A model generated the notes under the pieces. That model saw nothing but the letters and a program-made list of their open reading frames with translations. It did no database searches and was not told the DNA's origin. Of a stretch of DNA of 24,148 nt, positions 20,373 through 24,148 are shown one piece after another (position 1 is the first letter of the stretch; every line of letters begins with the position of its first letter). Source of the stretch: CAIKLP01 sp965279595 (lineage in GTDB: Bacteria; Bacteroidota; Bacteroidia; Sphingobacteriales; Sphingobacteriaceae); the NCBI GenBank assembly GCA_965279595.1, contig CBDIIF010000005.1:1-24148 (forward strand). Reading direction: 5' to 3'. Position numbers and translations under genes: made by a program.

Positions 20373-23300
20373 ATGGATTCTTAAATTAATAAAAAAGGAT
20401 AATAGTATCCTCCCAAAGATCAAGGACCAACCTTTAATAAATAGTAAAAGAATCCGAATGGAGTTTGGTAGGATGTTGATTTCATATATTAAGATTCAAA
20501 AGCTCAATAATACATTGAAAAAGATCAATAATAGAGATATCAGCAATAAGTCTAGCCTTAATAACAATTTTAATAGCAGAATTATAAAAATCCATTATAG
20601 AAGTAAAATTTCTAAAATCCCCTCAAATTTTAGTAATACCAAAATAGCTATCAGCAACCTTAATCGTAATAATAAGGAGGAAGCCATAAGAGTTAATAAG
20701 TTTAAAATAGTTATATTTAGTAAAATAGAAATACAAACCGATCAAATAATCAAAACCAATAAATATAAAGAAATCCTTAAAAGAATAGAAATGAAAGCTC
20801 ATCTGGAGAAAGAGATGATGAATTAATAAAGTAAAGTTAACCAAATCTCAATCCTGAGTAAAGGCCATCAGATATTGAATAAGAAGGATTGAATTATTTG
20901 AGAAAATAGAAACGAAGAAAGCAACAAAAGGAGAAGGAGGAATAAGAAATCAAAGAATAAAGAAGATTAGAGGCAGCAGTTCACAAAAAGTACCTAAACA
21001 AAAAATCAATTGAAGATTGTTTAAGAAAATAAAATCCTAGTGAAGCTCTAATATAACACTTTAAATAATACTATCCAAAATCAGGATAGATAACATTTGC
21101 TATTGATAACATTAAAATAGAGAAATTTAGTAACTTCATAGATTTTATGCATCAGATGGTTGATGCCCTTTTAGTTTCGGCTAATAATATTCCCTATATT
21201 GAGGAAATATTCAACTCCTCCCTATACTAAACTTAATTATTAGCAGAATATAATTATTTGATTGAGAGAATACATTACAAAAATTCTTATGAAACTAATC
21301 AAATAATAAAGGCATTAGTACCATTCATTAAGATGTGCATCAATTTTTTAACTTACTCATCAAATAGCCTTTGCTGCCCATTATGTACAGATGATGTTCA
21401 ATAAATTTTCAACTACATCGAGAAAGCAAAACATCCAAGACTTCTTATAATTGAGGAGGAGTATGAAAAGTTTAAATAACTCTTTTAGAATAAATTAAAA
21501 ATATAGGAGGAAAAGATTTAGTTGAGACAATATGATGAAACATTAATTAATTATGATGTTTGTCCTGCATAACCTGTAAGTTAAGAGCTTATGTAAACAA
21601 AAAACATACCCTATTTTGGAACCATAATGAAGGTCTTACAAAGTGAGCCTTATTCTAGTGTTGAGAGTTATCTAAATAACAATTTTTACATTTTGAGAGA
21701 AGATTATATGAGGGACTTTAGAACAGCCATATTTAGATTGAGAGAGAGTGGATTCTAAAATTTAGATCGAGATGTTCTATAGTTTGTTTTTATTTACTCA
21801 GATTTGAATTTGGAGGATGTGAAGGCATCTAATAATGGTGTAATATATACTGTATCATTCATACCATATGATATTAGAAGGCGAAGAATTGATTGGACCA
21901 AAAATAATAGATTGATGACTGGAAGTTTATTAGCATTTACCAGAGCAGACTTTTCAATGTTTGTTTTTGCATCTGTTCATTATAAAAATCCTTAAAAAAT
22001 ATAAGATTATTATGATAAAACTGGAGTTGTTAAAATATAAATAAAGTTATTCGGAGATAAGCTTATTGATTGTATCCAAGAACTTAATAAGCTGATGATG
22101 TCACAGAAAGAGATATTTGTGATAGAAAATAAAATCTATTTTGAAACTTACATTCATTACTTAAGATGCATTTAATAAATAGATCCTCTCGAATTTCCAT
22201 TAAAAGAGCAGTTGGTCTATTCAAAGAAAGGATCGCCTATTCCTAAGTATTTTGGTAATGCAAAGTCTGTTAGGTATGGAATAAATTTAAAATATGATCT
22301 AAAATAGCCAACAGCATATGCTTTTAAAGACTAAATTGATATTCTTTAACCTTGGAATTCCTCTATTAAGGAATCACTTGATGATTCTCAATTCAAGGCT
22401 ATTTAATTAATGGTTAGGTCTGGATTAGCAATAGTTTAGGGTCCACCAGGTACTGGTAAAACCTATTGTGGAGCACTTGCAATCAGAATCTTACTAAATA
22501 ATTAAAAATAATGGAATCCTGATCAATAGAATGAATTATTTTTCCCAGGCAGATAAAGAAGTTATAGAGATTAAGGCTAGTTGAGAACAAAAAATAAGCC
22601 GATATTGGTTGTATGTAATACTAATCATGCTCTGGATTAATTTTTGAGTCACATTCTTATTTTCACTTAACCCGAAGATGTTGTTAGAATTGGAGGTAGG
22701 TGTAAAATCGATAAAATTAAGCAATTAGGTTTAAAGCAAGTTGAAAGGGCTAGATTTGATGACGAGGACAGATATAAATATAAAATATTCAAACAAGTTT
22801 AGAAAGATGTTTAAAGAGATGTTAGTCATATGTTAAATTCTGCTGATAATGTTGCATTTGCTGATTTTGTAGAGTTTTAAGGAGATTTAGTTGATATGAT
22901 AGTTAATGATTTTTGTTTGAGAGAGGACTTATCTTACTATTACCCCTTAAATGTTGAAACAAAAAGATTGATATTTTATCTATGGATGGACAATAAAAAA
23001 CCTAGGGATGAGCATGTTGATAAGATTATGGCATTAGAGTAAAAAAATGGAAATAAATTTATCCGAGAGGTAGATATAAACAAAAAGTAATAATGGAGAG
23101 GGTAAATGGTTTATCGTGAACCACTCAATTTACAAATAGGCTTAAGTTAGGAACAAATTATTAGAATGCTATAAGTCGAGTATGATGGGTATGATGAAAA
23201 TGAAAATGTGAATTCTGATGATGAAAATGATAGAAAAATGTATGATAATCATGAAATTGATCCTGAATCAAAGGAAACTTAAATTAATTAGGCAAGATAA

Positions 23301-24148
23301 TGTCTAAAGAGACTAGGATTAGATTAATAAAAATTGATTCAAATTCAGGAAAAATTAAATATGGGAGTGTCTCCCTGGGATCTAAAAAGTAATGAAAGAT
23401 TTGTTCTAATTACTAGTGTGTTTGTGAAAAGGTATGATACTGTTTACGAATAAGCAATTCAGAGTATTGAATTATATGATGAACTTAATAAGGAGCTACA
23501 AGATAAATTTATTGAAGAGGATTTAAAATTAATCTAATCAAAGAAAATTGTGGGAGCAACAGTCACAGGATGTGCTAAATATGCATAAAAATTTGATTAA
23601 TTGAATTTTAGTATTATGATAATTGAAGAAGCAGCTGAAGTGCTCGAGTCTCATACAGTTGCTATATTGAAAAAATCAGTAGAGCATCTAATATTAATTG
23701 GAGATCATTTACAATTAAAGCCAAAACTTCAATCCTATTATCTAGAAATAAAATATCAACCTAATATATCTTTATTTGAAAGATTAGTCAATAATTAAGT
23801 GGAATATGTAACTCTAACTAATTAGAGAAGGATGAAAAGTAAATTTGCTGATTTCATCAGATTGATATACGAAAATTATTAAGATCATCCTGATATATTG
23901 AATTATTAGAATAAAGAGGTAATATAAGGATTAGAAAATGACCTTATGTTTTTTGATCATAGAGTATTAGAAAATAATGATTCTTCAACAAATTCTAAAT
24001 CAAATATGTTTGAAGCCTCTATGATCATAAAGATGGTGGGCTATTTAATAAAAAATGGAACTAACCCGAAAGATATTACAATTTTGGCCACATATATGAA
24101 ACAAGCTCTAATTATTAAAAGACTTGTGGAAAGTGAGAAATTATATGG
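20373..24148 (+). CDS. ZNFX1-like SF1 (UPF1-type) RNA helicase, partial (C-terminus beyond window)
   Basis: Superfamily 1 helicase resembling NFX1-type zinc finger protein 1. Animal ZNFX1 and fission yeast Hrr1 work with small-RNA pathways; a similar role here is inference. The frame is open and intronless for 1258 codons from ATG 20373 to the edge. Residues about 20-150 are very rich in Gln and Asn, with Gln mostly TAA/TAG. A Lys/Glu helical segment follows (RKQKRRKQQKEKEEQ). Helicase core: DDSQFKAIQ (Q motif region), GPPGTGKT at 690-697, VVCNTNHALDQF from 746, VRIGGR near 771, ATVTGCAKYA, IIEEAAEV (E1085, E1086), GDHLQLKP from 1110 and SLFERL. The EEAAEVLESHT and GDHxQLKP block is typical of ZNFX1. 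Motifs V-VI and any zinc fingers lie beyond the window. The plus-strand frame starting at 20251 is a shadow of the Gln-rich part. Confidence 0.9.

Noticed and set aside
20251..20826. 191-codon plus-strand frame rich in Lys/Asn/Ile
   Set aside because: It overlaps the Gln-rich N-terminus of the helicase in another phase. The helicase frame runs unbroken into conserved motifs, so this is a shadow.
1..24148. tRNA/rRNA genes, CRISPR arrays, transposons, telomeric repeats
   Set aside because: Looked for on both strands by eye and none recognised; the only repeats seen are gene duplications and one short coding tandem repeat.

Overview
This window looks like macronuclear DNA of a ciliate, most likely Paramecium. 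It is very AT-rich. In every recognisable gene TAA and TAG are read as glutamine and TGA is the only stop. Genes are packed closely, and they are cut by GT...AG introns of only 18-34 nt. Splicing these introns out restores conserved protein frames. Coordinates and introns below come from hand translation of both strands, and summed exon lengths were checked for divisibility by three.

Layout. 1-6982 (all minus strand): two tandem double-Cache receptor-like proteins (the first runs off the left edge), an SNM1/DCLRE1-type beta-CASP nuclease, and a large cysteine-rich (furin-like/DUF4215) multi-pass membrane protein. 7453-9330 (plus): a multi-pass membrane protein whose C-terminal RING finger is frame-broken. 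9764-10319 (plus): a small SHAQKY-type Myb/SANT protein. 10966-14815 (minus): a full-length ABCC/MRP-type transporter of about 1260 residues with three introns. 15217-15773 (minus): a second Myb protein, paralogous to the first and inverted, so the pair flanks the transporter. 16981-20155 (plus): two tandem CobW/G3E (COG0523) metallochaperone GTPases; copy 1 has a poly-T frameshift. 20373-24148 (plus, runs off the right edge): a large intronless ZNFX1-like SF1 helicase with a Gln-rich N-terminus.

These genes do not form an operon; ciliate genes are transcribed singly. The informative structure is duplication: the tandem Cache pair, the inverted Myb pair and the tandem G3E pair. In the G3E pair the 5' flank and first exons are nearly identical, while the introns and the 3' half have diverged, which suggests gene conversion. 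No tRNA, rRNA, CRISPR array, transposon or telomere repeat was recognised. I found no convincing new multi-gene system. The points most worth checking are the G3E identity pattern, an 18-nt intron in the nuclease gene, and the frame-broken RING gene.
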